Position numbers and translations under genes: made by a program. The notes below the pieces were generated by a model. That model saw nothing but the letters and a program-made list of their open reading frames with translations. It was not told the origin of the DNA and made no database searches. DNA of 40,387 nucleotides from Chlamydiota bacterium (lineage in GTDB: Bacteria; Actinomycetota; Thermoleophilia; Solirubrobacterales; Solirubrobacteraceae): the NCBI GenBank assembly GCA_903970125.1, contig CAJCHW010000068.1, forward strand, positions 1 to 40,387, written 5' to 3'. Within the stretch, counting starts at the first letter, position 1. Each line of letters opens with the position of its first letter. Positions 27,881-35,546 of this stretch are shown here, in pieces.

Positions 27881-30304
27881 GTGCTAGGCCGTGGCGCCAG
27901 TGATCTCGTTGGGCGTCGGCGGGGACCGCCCACACAAGCCCTGGTGCGGCAATCGGCCACCGACCAGAAGTCCCATTCGCGGGACCTGAAACAGTCGGAG
28001 TTGCTGGCCCTCAGGGCCGGCTTTGCTGTGCTCCTGGCGATCGTCGCCGTGACAGCGGCCAATGCCCTGTTTGGCCTCGGCGGCACAGGTCTGCGTCTGC
28101 TGGTTCGGGAATGGCTTTCCTGCGTCGTGTACGCCGTGGTGGCAGCGATCGTCGCGTTACGTGCCGCGCGCGGCGACACTCATCGCCGGTCCTGGGCGTT
28201 ATTCGCCATCGGCCTTGCTCTGTACGCGCTGGGAAACCTGCTGTGGTCGGTCTGGCTGGGACGTGAGACCAATCCTCCGATCCCGTCCATCAGTGACGGG
28301 CTCTGGCTGGCGCTTTACCCCCTGAGCTATGCCGGCATCGTCGGATTTGCGCGGCTGCGCAATCAAAGACGATTGCCCGCGGGGGTCTGGTTCGACGGCG
28401 TGATCGCGGGAAGCGGATTCGCGGCGCTGGGCGCAGCGCTCGTGTTTGGCCCCGTTTTGGCGGCGGCCAAGGGAAATCCATGGGCGGTCGCGACAGAGCT
28501 CGCCTACCCGGTCGCGGACCTGCTGCTCGCTGCGCTTGTCGTAGGCGTGCTCGCACTGCGTGGCTTTCGACTCGACCGCGCGTGGGGGTTGCTGGGAGGT
28601 GGTTTTCTGCTGCTGGCGGTCGCCGACTGTATGTATGCGGCGCAGGTCGCAAACGGTGCCAGTCAACCGAGTGCCGTCACGGACCTGTTCTACCTGCTCG
28701 CCGTGACGCTGATGGCCTTTGCGGCGTGGCAGCGGGAACCACGCCAGCCGCCGGCGCAATTTGAGGGCTGGTCGGTCCTGACAGTGCCGACCGGCTTCAC
28801 GCTGGTGGCGCTTGGATTGCTGCTGTACGACCATTTCCACAAACTCGACGAGCTGTCGTTCGCTTTGGCGACAGTAACCCTGGCCGCTGCCACTGCCAGG
28901 ATAGGCCTCGCGTTCAGGGACATGCGCACGCTTGGCGCGACACGACACCTCGCCGCCACGGACGATCTGACCTCGCTTCCAAACAGGCGCTTTTTCATGC
29001 AATGCGCCGGCGACGCGATCGCGGCATATCAGCCCGACGGCGTGGGAATCTCGGTGCTGATGCTCGATCTGGACAACTTCAAGGAGCTCAACGACACCCT
29101 TGGGCACAGTGCCGGGGACAGCCTGTTGCGCCAGATCGGCCCGCGCCTACAGGCAGTGCTCAGGACGACGGACACCCTGGCTCGCCTTGGTGGTGACGAG
29201 TTCGCGATTCTCCTGGACCCTCAACCTGACGCGGCGGGGGTTGCAAGAGTTGCCGGCCATGTCCTGGACGCACTTGGTGTCCCCTTCGCGGTGCGAGGAC
29301 TTGCTCTGCGCATCACCGCAAGTGTGGGGATCGCATCGTTCCCCGAGCACGCTCGAGATCTTGACGACCTACTCAAGTGCGCGGACATCGCGATGTACCA
29401 GGCCAAGGCCGCCCGCAGCGGCTACGCGTTCTACGCGCGCGAGCAGGACACCAACACGCGCGAGCATCTCGGCCTCGCAGCGGTGGTCGCCGAGGCCCTG
29501 GAGAACGATCGCATTGAGGTCCATTTCCAACCGGTCGCCGACGCGGTGTCGCGTCAGATCGTTGGCTCGGAGGCGCTTGTGCGCATGCGCCACGCCGACG
29601 GCACCTTGGTCGCGCCGCTGACCTTCCTGGCCGCTGCCGAGCAGGGCGGGCTCTCGCGAGCACTCACACGCAGGGTGCTTTCGATCGCGCTCGACCAGCT
29701 CGCTGAGTGGCGTGAGGCGGGCCACTGCGTGACCGTCGCGGTCAATACCACTGTCGCGGACCTGCTTGATGTCGACTTCCCGCACGAGGTCGCCGCGGCG
29801 CTCGCGGCCAGGACGATCCCGCCTGAGGCGCTCGTACTCGAGGTCACCGAGACCGCAATCATGGCGGACCCGGTGCGAATCGGAAGCGTGCTGGCACAGC
29901 TTGGCAAGTTCGGCATCCTGCTTTCACTCGATGACTTTGGGACCGGCTACTCCTCATTGACCCACCTGAAGGAACTCCCCGTTGGCGAGGTCAAGATCGA
30001 CCGCTCCTTCATCTCCCACGTGTGCGTCGACGCCACGGACGCAGCGATCGTTGAGGGCACGATCCTGCTGGCACGCACGCTTGGGATCCGCACCGTGGCA
30101 GAGGGCGTAGAGGACGACGAGACCTGGGCAGCACTACTGCATTTGGGATGCAACCGCGTCCAGGGCTACGGTCTTGGCAGGCCGGTGCCGGGCGCCGGTC
30201 TGGAGCCGCTGCTCCAGGAGCGCGCCGTCAGGTTCGACGGTGACTTTGCGCCGCACGCGCCGACTGTTGTGAATCGGCCGAGCCCGCGTGTGTTGATCAA
30301 GTAG
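27881..30304 (+). CDS. Membrane GGDEF-EAL protein (c-di-GMP turnover)
   Basis: 807 residues. About ten hydrophobic segments fill residues 40-350 and look like a multi-pass sensor. The GGDEF domain has an intact LARLGGDEFAILL at about residue 435, and the EAL domain has EALVRM (about residue 564), NTTVADLLD, EVTET, DDFGTGYSS and KIDRSF, AEGVE, so both cyclase and phosphodiesterase sites look complete. It could make or break c-di-GMP; a likely consumer in the same window is RsiG. GTG 27881 is used; a later start is possible since the first 35 residues are unlike the family. Confidence 0.92.
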   Translation: MLGRGASDLVGRRRGPPTQALVRQSATDQKSHSRDLKQSELLALRAGFAVLLAIVAVTAANALFGLGGTGLRLLVREWLSCVVYAVVAAIVALRAARGDTHRRSWALFAIGLALYALGNLLWSVWLGRETNPPIPSISDGLWLALYPLSYAGIVGFARLRNQRRLPAGVWFDGVIAGSGFAALGAALVFGPVLAAAKGNPWAVATELAYPVADLLLAALVVGVLALRGFRLDRAWGLLGGGFLLLAVADCMYAAQVANGASQPSAVTDLFYLLAVTLMAFAAWQREPRQPPAQFEGWSVLTVPTGFTLVALGLLLYDHFHKLDELSFALATVTLAAATARIGLAFRDMRTLGATRHLAATDDLTSLPNRRFFMQCAGDAIAAYQPDGVGISVLMLDLDNFKELNDTLGHSAGDSLLRQIGPRLQAVLRTTDTLARLGGDEFAILLDPQPDAAGVARVAGHVLDALGVPFAVRGLALRITASVGIASFPEHARDLDDLLKCADIAMYQAKAARSGYAFYAREQDTNTREHLGLAAVVAEALENDRIEVHFQPVADAVSRQIVGSEALVRMRHADGTLVAPLTFLAAAEQGGLSRALTRRVLSIALDQLAEWREAGHCVTVAVNTTVADLLDVDFPHEVAAALAARTIPPEALVLEVTETAIMADPVRIGSVLAQLGKFGILLSLDDFGTGYSSLTHLKELPVGEVKIDRSFISHVCVDATDAAIVEGTILLARTLGIRTVAEGVEDDETWAALLHLGCNRVQGYGLGRPVPGAGLEPLLQERAVRFDGDFAPHAPTVVNRPSPRVLIK

Positions 30305-30305
30305 C

Positions 30306-30337
30306 CCCGGCAGCGCTTGCAGCGCTGTGACGCCGGG
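30306..30337. terminator. Hairpin between convergent GGDEF-EAL and cyclophilin genes
   Basis: The outer arms CCCGGC/GCCGGG and inner arms AGCGCT/AGCGCT pair around a TGC loop, with GTGAC bulged on one side. It fills the 33-base gap between two convergent stops and could serve both directions. No T-run is present. Confidence 0.45.
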
Positions 30338-31210
30338 TCATTGAGCGGTGAGCGTTGCCTTTTCGATGACCACTGCGGCGCGCGGGAAGCTCGCTTCGCC
30401 GCCACCTTCAGGCGCTTCGGTGGGCACCTTGGCGATCGCTTCGACCGCCTTTTCGCTGCCGACCACATGTCCGACGAGCGCATATTCGTCGGGCAGGTTG
30501 ACATCGGAGCCCGTGACGATGAAGAACTGGCTGCTGGAGGTGCCTGCCGGCGCGGTGGCACCCTTGGCCATGGCGACAACCCCCTTCGTGTAGCGCAGGC
30601 CCGCAGGCGGTGGTTCGACCACTTCCCAGCTCGGACCGCCCGTGCCGTTGCCCTTGGGGTCTCCGCCCTGAATCACAAACCCGGGCACGATCCGGTGGAA
30701 GGTCAGGTCGTTGTAGTACCCGCGCTTCACGAGATACGCAAAGGATGCCGCGATCTTCGGCGCTTCCTTGGCTGCAAGTGCGATCACGATCTGTCCACAG
30801 TTGGTGTCAAGCCGGACCGTGTAGTGCAGCGCAGGGTTGAGCTGCAACGTGGGCGGGGGAACTTCCTCGCTGCTCGGGGCGGGCCGCGGCACGTGCCGGC
30901 AACCGGGGGTGGCAACAGCCGCTTCGGCGGGTGTGACCGTAGCGGCGCTGGTGGCCGTGGAAGCCGTTTCAGCCGAGGACGAGGACTGCGTTTCGGAACT
31001 GCTCGACGACGCGGCGGTCGATTCAGGCGCAGCAGCAGAGACCGTGGTTTCCGTGGACGTTGTCGCGGTCGTAGAGCTGGAGCTCGACGAGCCGCAAGCG
31101 GCCAGCGCAAGTGCGGTGGCGAACGCGAGAGGCAAAGCGGTCAACCGAAACCCACCGGGCAGCCGGCGGCGGCGCCGGGAATCAGTCACTTGGCGTCGGA
31201 TCTCGCGCAT
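30338..31210 (-). CDS. Cyclophilin-type peptidyl-prolyl isomerase lipoprotein
   Basis: 290 residues. Signal sequence with lipobox ALALAAC (about residues 35-42), then about 60 residues rich in Ser, Thr and Ala, then the cyclophilin domain: HYTVRLDTNCGQIVIAL, FAYLVKRGYYNDLTFHRIVPGFVIQGGDP, GTSSSQFFIVTG, YALVGHVV. The FHR, QGGDP and FF motifs of active isomerases are there. It would assist folding of exported proteins on the outer face. ATG 31210 gives a proper signal peptide; longer starts do not. Confidence 0.88.
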   Translation of the reverse strand: MREIRRQVTDSRRRRRLPGGFRLTALPLAFATALALAACGSSSSSSTTATTSTETTVSAAAPESTAASSSSSETQSSSSAETASTATSAATVTPAEAAVATPGCRHVPRPAPSSEEVPPPTLQLNPALHYTVRLDTNCGQIVIALAAKEAPKIAASFAYLVKRGYYNDLTFHRIVPGFVIQGGDPKGNGTGGPSWEVVEPPPAGLRYTKGVVAMAKGATAPAGTSSSQFFIVTGSDVNLPDEYALVGHVVGSEKAVEAIAKVPTEAPEGGGEASFPRAAVVIEKATLTAQ

Positions 31211-31394
31211 GCGGGCAGCATATGCAAACGGGGCCCGGTAACGCCCTGTGGCGGCGGCCAACGGGGTGGCGCGGCCGTGGAGTGCACAGAACGAGACACA
31301 CCGTAATTCAATGGGGAAGTAGGTACGCACGACACGTACAGGCCGCCGATGGCGCCGCCGACCCCCACTTGGCCAGTCGGCATAGGCTTCGCCG

Positions 31395-32336
31395 ATGGAT
31401 CGACGCGCGCTGGGCTCGGCCGCCTATCGATGGTGGGACCGCAAGCACCACCGCTATCGCCCGTCGGGTCGTTGGCGGCGCTCGTTACATCGTGCCGCTG
31501 CTGGCCTCTTTGCGTTCGGGGCGACGCTCGTGGGGGTAGCGGCGGTGGTGGCAAGTATTGGACCGGCACACGAGCGGGTCGGGGCGCACACGATCACGAC
31601 CAGCTGGTACTACGCAGTGATCTTTGGGTCGCTGGCGGGCGTGTTGTGTGTCGTCGTGGGCGTTTGTGCCGCCTGGGCGATTGATACGTCGGACATTCCT
31701 CCGAACCACTGGAAGACGTTACTAGCGGCGCTCGAAGAAGTGGAAGGCAACATCAAGTGTGGCGAAGCGTGCAGGGATGCTGCGGGCCAGAAGAACGAAC
31801 TGGGCCGCGAGTTCCTCTTGCGCCACTACAAGAAGCTCAACCTGGCCAAGCGGTGGGACCGAGTTGTGGGCGCGGCTGAGGATGCCAGGGTGCCGGTCCG
31901 TGATCGGACTCGCACGGAAGTGGGCTGCCGCCTCACGGCGCCTGAGTATGCAGCCGACGCGATTGCAAAGGGAATCGCGGCGCAAATCAACATGCGCATA
32001 ACGGCGGGCAACGCTGGTATGCCGCTTGGGTTCCGATGGAACCGTGACTGGGACGCGGGCACCGTGACTGAGGGTCCTGAAGAGCCGCCGGAGATCTGGA
32101 TTACGCTCGCTCCATTGCCTGGGGAGACCGAGGCCGAGTGGTGGGACCGTGGCGCCGACCTCCGGTCCGAGGTGGAGCGGCTCGCTGCCGACGTGTGGTC
32201 TTGGCGCGAGTCGACCGACTGTGTGGCGGCTTGGCGGCTCCGAGAGCAGCGGCAGGTGGAGTTGCTTCACGAAATACGGTTCATCCACGAGCAATGGCCG
32301 CCGCCGAGAACATCGGGGTGCCGGGGGTGTTCATGA
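31395..32336 (+). CDS. Membrane protein of unknown function
   Basis: 313 residues. An Arg/His-rich N-terminus is followed by two hydrophobic segments at about 32-56 and 70-95; the rest is soluble, with a Trp- and Glu-rich helical second half. No motif recognised, and the codon use looks like the chromosome. It ends just before the IS1595-type transposase gene; its final ten residues (CRGCS end) may have been changed by the arrival of that element. Upstream there are 184 bases with no recognised signal apart from the PPIase start. Confidence 0.55.
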   Translation: MDRRALGSAAYRWWDRKHHRYRPSGRWRRSLHRAAAGLFAFGATLVGVAAVVASIGPAHERVGAHTITTSWYYAVIFGSLAGVLCVVVGVCAAWAIDTSDIPPNHWKTLLAALEEVEGNIKCGEACRDAAGQKNELGREFLLRHYKKLNLAKRWDRVVGAAEDARVPVRDRTRTEVGCRLTAPEYAADAIAKGIAAQINMRITAGNAGMPLGFRWNRDWDAGTVTEGPEEPPEIWITLAPLPGETEAEWWDRGADLRSEVERLAADVWSWRESTDCVAAWRLREQRQVELLHEIRFIHEQWPPPRTSGCRGCS

Positions 32337-32339
32337 GAC

Positions 32340-32368
32340 TTGAAACACGTACGTGTGTCTGGTATCAT
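32340..32368 (+). promoter_or_regulatory. Promoter of the transposase gene
   Basis: TTGAAA (32340-32345) and TATCAT (32363-32368) are 17 bases apart. The spacer begins with CACGTACGTGT, part of the 12-base palindrome ACACGTACGTGT at 32345-32356. The expected start falls near ATG 32376, again giving a leaderless mRNA. Confidence 0.5.
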
Positions 32369-32375
32369 GCCAAGC

Positions 32376-33335
32376 ATGGCAGCAAGGTCCAGAGACTCCG
32401 TAGCGCCGTCGCCCTCCAGCGAATCGCAGATGACGTACTCGCGGTTCCTGGAGCTATTCCCAGACAACGATGCCTGCCTGGAGTACCTCAAGGAGAAGTT
32501 CTACTCAGACGGGACCGAGTGCCCCAAGTGCGGCAAGGCGTCCAAGTTCCACCGGATCAAGGGCCGCTCGGCGTACTCCTGCCAGTGGTGCGGGAACCAC
32601 GTGTACCCAACAGCCGGCACGATCTTCCACAAGTCCACAGTGAGCCTGCAACTGTGGTTCTTTGGTGTCTACCTAATGACCTCCACTCGCTGCGGGATCA
32701 GCGCCAAGCAACTGGAGCGCGAGATCGGGGTGACATACAAGACGGCTCACCGCATGTTCAAGCAGATACGAACGCTGCTGACGGACGAGGGCGAGTCCCA
32801 GCTGGCGGGCGACGTGGAGATAGACGAGTCAGCTTATGGCGGCAAGCTGCGGGAGTCGGACCGGCGCAAGGGTCGCGCTCACATCCGGGCCAAGATGAAC
32901 GCGCGCCCCACGGTATGGGCAGCGGTAGAACGTGGCGGCAGGGTCCGAGCCAAGGTGATCAAGGACCGCACGGCTGCCGCCATCGAACCCCCGATCTACG
33001 AGTACGTCCTACCTGCGTCGATGGTCTACACCGACGATTTCCCGGTCTACACGCACTTGGGCCGGTTGCTCTACCGGGGCCACAAGCGGATCAACCACTC
33101 CGCAAAGGTCTACGTGGAAGGCGACGTACATACACAGACCGTCGAGGGCTTCTTTGGACTGTTCAAGAACGGCGTGCGGGGCGTCTACCACTCAGTGAGC
33201 ACGCGCTACTTGCAGAACTACTTGGACGAGTACACCTTCCGGTACAACCGGCGCTTCGATGCCAAGCCTATGTTCTGGTCGGTCCTGGATCGGGTCCAGA
33301 AGCCCGCTCTAGCTTTTCAGCCGACCGATTCGTAG
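32376..33335 (+). CDS. IS1595-family transposase (ISXO2-like DDE)
   Basis: 319 residues from ATG 32376. A zinc ribbon (CPKCG and CQWCG) at about residues 50-80, a helical DNA-binding part, then the DDE domain: DVEIDESAYGG, VYTDDFPVY and HTQTVEGFFGLFKNGVRGVYH. This is the layout of IS1595/ISXO2 transposases. The reading frame is complete. No clear terminal inverted repeats were found on either side, so it may be an old or solitary copy. Longer starts at 32340 (TTG) exist but would lie upstream of the predicted -10 box. Confidence 0.85.
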   Translation: MAARSRDSVAPSPSSESQMTYSRFLELFPDNDACLEYLKEKFYSDGTECPKCGKASKFHRIKGRSAYSCQWCGNHVYPTAGTIFHKSTVSLQLWFFGVYLMTSTRCGISAKQLEREIGVTYKTAHRMFKQIRTLLTDEGESQLAGDVEIDESAYGGKLRESDRRKGRAHIRAKMNARPTVWAAVERGGRVRAKVIKDRTAAAIEPPIYEYVLPASMVYTDDFPVYTHLGRLLYRGHKRINHSAKVYVEGDVHTQTVEGFFGLFKNGVRGVYHSVSTRYLQNYLDEYTFRYNRRFDAKPMFWSVLDRVQKPALAFQPTDS

Positions 33336-33497
33336 TCGCCCGGTCAAGGCCAGCCAAGAAGTCGCCCTCGGTATGCGAGGGGTCTTGGATCGCCTCAACG
33401 TCGCTCTCAGGAGGCGTGGGCGAAGTCTTTTCCGGTCTTAGGCGAATGGCCATTGAGACTCCCATCGTAGCTTGGCGTGACGGTGGTATGTTGCGAA

Positions 33498-33522
33498 TGG
33501 ACCCCACGGGAATCGAACCCGT
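33498..33522 (-). pseudogene. tRNA 3'-end remnant (T-arm and acceptor strand)
   Basis: Read on the minus strand: T-stem ACGGG, loop TTCGATT, stem CCCGT, then GGGGTCC and a discriminator A. The expected partner GGACCCC, a D-arm (AGxxGG...A) and a clean anticodon stem are not found within the next 100 bases, so the tRNA is not complete. Such 3' fragments are commonly left by integrases that use tRNA genes as target. CCA is not encoded. Confidence 0.5.
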
Positions 33523-33842
33523 CTGGCGGCTCTCTAAAGGACGCCTTGGCGAACCTGCGAGGCCCAGTGGGACTGGCCCGGAGTCGCGCCGCCTACTCTG
33601 CATGGGCGGGAGGCGCGGCTCCGGGGGTTTTACGTCGTCCCCAGCCGCAGTCAGAGCTTGCAGGGATCGACGGATCGTCTTAGCTTCATGGGCCTCGCTC
33701 GTTGTGGAGTGCTCGCACAAGCGCGTAGACCGTCACCGCGTCCTGGTCGCTGTTGACGAGGGCGCCTCGTTGCTTCCGAGTGTGAGCGGTCACGACGCTC
33801 ATGCTCCTGAAGGTCTAGCAGCGTGGCGTCCCCGTGAGCAGC

Positions 33843-33870
33843 GGCCTTTTCGCTATCAGCGAGAAAAGCC
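33843..33870. repeat. Imperfect inverted repeat (hairpin)
   Basis: The arms GGCCTTTTCGC and GCGAGAAAAGCC pair with two one-base bulges around TATCA. It lies about 115 bases left of the dif-like site. It could be a terminator, with T-rich bases in one arm, or accessory recombination structure. Confidence 0.4.
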
Positions 33871-33877
33871 GGTGCTC

Positions 33878-33892
33878 ATTTGCAGGACTTTT
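33878..33892 (+). repeat. Direct repeat, copy 1 (ATTTGCAGGACTTTT)
   Basis: Fifteen bases that recur at 34018-34032 with one difference (A to G). The copies are 140 bases apart, on either side of the dif-like site. Confidence 0.45.
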
Positions 33893-33984
33893 GTTGCTTC
33901 AGGACTCGCGGCCGAAAGTGCACCAGGAAAGCGATCTAAACGGCCGCCCGGGACTACGTGTCACGGATACATACTTCCCATTCA

Positions 33985-34012
33985 ATGCTCGATAATGCAT
34001 ATTATGTAAAGT
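33985..34012 (+). other. XerCD dif-like site, probable left attachment site of the prophage
   Basis: Arm ATGCTCGATAA, central TGCATA, arm TTATGTAAAGT: 11+6+11 as in bacterial dif. The XerD arm is one base from the Bacillus one (TTATGTAAACT), the XerC arm ends in the conserved ATAA, and the centre resembles TGTATA of E. coli. Filamentous phages such as CTXphi integrate at dif with host XerC/XerD. The inovirus genes begin 48 bases to the right. Only one copy is in the window; the second should lie beyond position 40387. An alternative is that this is the chromosome's own dif without integration. Confidence 0.7.
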
Positions 34013-34017
34013 AGCTG

Positions 34018-34032
34018 ATTTGCAGGGCTTTT
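34018..34032 (+). repeat. Direct repeat, copy 2 (ATTTGCAGGGCTTTT)
   Basis: 14 of 15 bases match copy 1 at 33878-33892. It begins 6 bases right of the dif-like arm. It may be an accessory element or the trace of an earlier insertion. Confidence 0.45.
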
Positions 34033-34059
34033 CTTTCCGTCCTACGTACCTGCTACGGA

Positions 34060-34236
34060 TCAGCGCACGGCCCATAACAGCGCCAGCGGCGCCGCCAGGA
34101 CAGCCGTCCACACCGCCACCTGGCGCGCACGCGCTCGCCGCCGCCTGCGGCTCCCTACGTACGGCGCGCTCGGTGCAGCCGGCGCTTGCGGTTCGCGCCA
34201 CGACTCACCAAGCTTCAGTTCTCGATGCGTCGGCAT
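34060..34236 (-). CDS. Small membrane protein (58 aa) of the prophage
   Basis: ATG 34236 to TGA 34060. The first half is polar and Ala/Pro-rich, a basic block of Arg residues (SRRRRRARAR) follows at about 29-38, and then one transmembrane helix, QVAVWTAVLAAPLALLWAV. It follows the RHH-like gene by 9 bases on the same strand, and the basic-then-hydrophobic end resembles small inovirus membrane proteins. Function unknown. Confidence 0.5.
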   Translation of the reverse strand: MPTHRELKLGESWREPQAPAAPSAPYVGSRRRRRARARQVAVWTAVLAAPLALLWAVR

Positions 34237-34245
34237 CCGTCTCTA

Positions 34246-34491
34246 TCAGCGCTTAACTCCACGGTCTTGAGCGCTTTTTTCGGCGCTCAGCACATCGTCG
34301 ATCGGCGTCCAAAGTTCCGCCTGATGCATCGCGTCGTACACCGCCCGCAGTCGCCGGCGATGCGCTCGCGTGTCCTCGCGAGCACACCACAACGCCACGG
34401 CTTCCCGGTGCGCCGCCGCCGTCGTGATCCCAAGCTCGCGCGCATGCGCGCGGAGCCGAACATCAGCCCATGCGTCGAGCCTCACCGTCAC
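34246..34491 (-). CDS. Ribbon-helix-helix-like small protein, prophage
   Basis: 81 residues from GTG 34491. The start VTVRLDAWADVRLRAHARELG, then TAAAHREAVALW, resembles the strand-helix-helix DNA-binding fold of CopG/Arc-type repressors. A helical C-terminal part follows. It lies just after Rep and could control rep transcription or copy number. The open frame continues upstream to 34815 inside rep, but that part is a shadow. The exact start is uncertain. Confidence 0.5.
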   Translation of the reverse strand: MTVRLDAWADVRLRAHARELGITTAAAHREAVALWCAREDTRAHRRRLRAVYDAMHQAELWTPIDDVLSAEKSAQDRGVKR

Positions 34492-34517
34492 GCGGCGGAG
34501 CTCGTCGCCCTTGCGCC

Positions 34518-35546
34518 TCAGCCCTCGCCCCAGGTAGCGCCGTCCATGACCGAATCGAGCACGTCGGCCAGGTCGAGCTCGACGTCCTCGAGGACGCCAT
34601 CGCTCAGCACCAGGCCGAGCTCGCGGAGCTCGCCGCGGCGCCTCATCGACGTTCGCCGCGACCGCACGAGCGCTACGCTGGCGCGTTGCGACACGACGTA
34701 ACCCATCAACCGCTCGGCAGCCTGCACCGACAACTCGCCACGCGCCGCCATTTCCGCGATCTTGTCGACCGTCACCAGGTGACTTGCCACATGCACTCCT
34801 TTCGATGCCTGCCACAGGGAACGGTACCGCCGCTGAAATTGCGCGCGCACGTTGGGGCCCGTTAGCTCGGTGACCGCTCGCCTGGCGCCCTTCACGTATC
34901 GTCGCTGATCCTCAGCGCGCACCCGGAGGCCACGCCCGTGCGTGCGCGCCTCAACACCCTTGTCGTACCAACGGCCGAGGACCTTTAGCCCTGCGTACCC
35001 TCGAAAGTAGACGGTCTCGACGGCACCGCTACCGTCGGCCGCGAAGAAGACCTCGGCCTTGCTCCTCGGCGCCGCCGTGGCGACACCGGCTATGCCGGCC
35101 AGGATCGCGGCGCCCTCAGCAGCTCGCGCGGGCGTTATGTCAACGGTCGCGTCGACGCGCCGTAAGCCCGCCCAGCCGTCAGCCCTCGGCCGGCCGCGCT
35201 CGTGGAGCTGCCCGCTACCGTCCCACCACAGCTCTTGCGACTCGCTGCGGGCACAGCCGTCGGGTATGGGCACGCCAGAGCTCGCCAGCTCGACGCTGAG
35301 CCGCACGAGCGCGTCCGGTAGGTCTGCGGGACTGCACAGCTCCCCGGGGCCGCCAGGATGGCCCTCGGCGTACAGCAGGTGCGTCGCCGTGTCGTACCCG
35401 ATGCGGTGTCCGGCCACCGGGTACGGAATCAGCGTGCCTCGCGCTGCTTTCGCGGTCGCCAACCGCGTCATCAGCTCCCCCGCGGAGCTGTCGGGATCGA
35501 GATACCAGCACGGGGACCACGTATCTATGCCCGCTGTGATGCCCAT
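34518..35546 (-). CDS. Inovirus Rep-like replication initiator
   Basis: 342 residues. Filamentous-phage initiators (RstA/Phage_X type) share a core of a GLRRVDATVDI-like strand (here about 127-137), a KVLGRWYDKGVEA strand with the YDKG pattern (about 188-200) and a GLRVRAEDQ strand (about 206-214). The family nicks one DNA strand for rolling-circle replication. A catalytic Tyr is plausible (several Tyr here) but not assigned. It overlaps the Zot gene by 22 bases, and the gene order Zot then Rep with small genes after it fits a compact phage genome. No integrase resembles this protein. Confidence 0.65.
   Translation of the reverse strand: MGITAGIDTWSPCWYLDPDSSAGELMTRLATAKAARGTLIPYPVAGHRIGYDTATHLLYAEGHPGGPGELCSPADLPDALVRLSVELASSGVPIPDGCARSESQELWWDGSGQLHERGRPRADGWAGLRRVDATVDITPARAAEGAAILAGIAGVATAAPRSKAEVFFAADGSGAVETVYFRGYAGLKVLGRWYDKGVEARTHGRGLRVRAEDQRRYVKGARRAVTELTGPNVRAQFQRRYRSLWQASKGVHVASHLVTVDKIAEMAARGELSVQAAERLMGYVVSQRASVALVRSRRTSMRRRGELRELGLVLSDGVLEDVELDLADVLDSVMDGATWGEG

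Larger units (their letters stand above)
33336..33984. other. Non-coding stretch between transposase and dif-like site
   Basis: About 650 bases with no convincing gene. It holds a tRNA 3'-end remnant (33498-33522) and a hairpin (33843-33870). One 15-base repeat copy lies at 33878-33892. An open frame on the minus strand (33268-33720) translates across the tRNA remnant and gives the SRQTGSIPVGSI peptide typical of translated tRNA, so it is not a protein gene. The region looks like a landing site for mobile elements. Confidence 0.55.

Noticed and set aside
32333-33460. Near-repeat ATGAGACT / TTGAGACT flanking the transposase as a target duplication
   Set aside because: 7 of 8 bases match, but the sequences just inside do not form inverted repeats, so chance is likely.
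33268-33720. 150-residue minus-strand open frame crossing the tRNA remnant
   Set aside because: It contains the TGSIPVGSI peptide that arises from translating tRNA T-arms, and it overlaps the 3' end of the transposase gene.
33498-33900. tmRNA (ssrA) instead of a tRNA remnant
   Set aside because: No 5' acceptor partner or tag-coding part was seen within about 400 bases.
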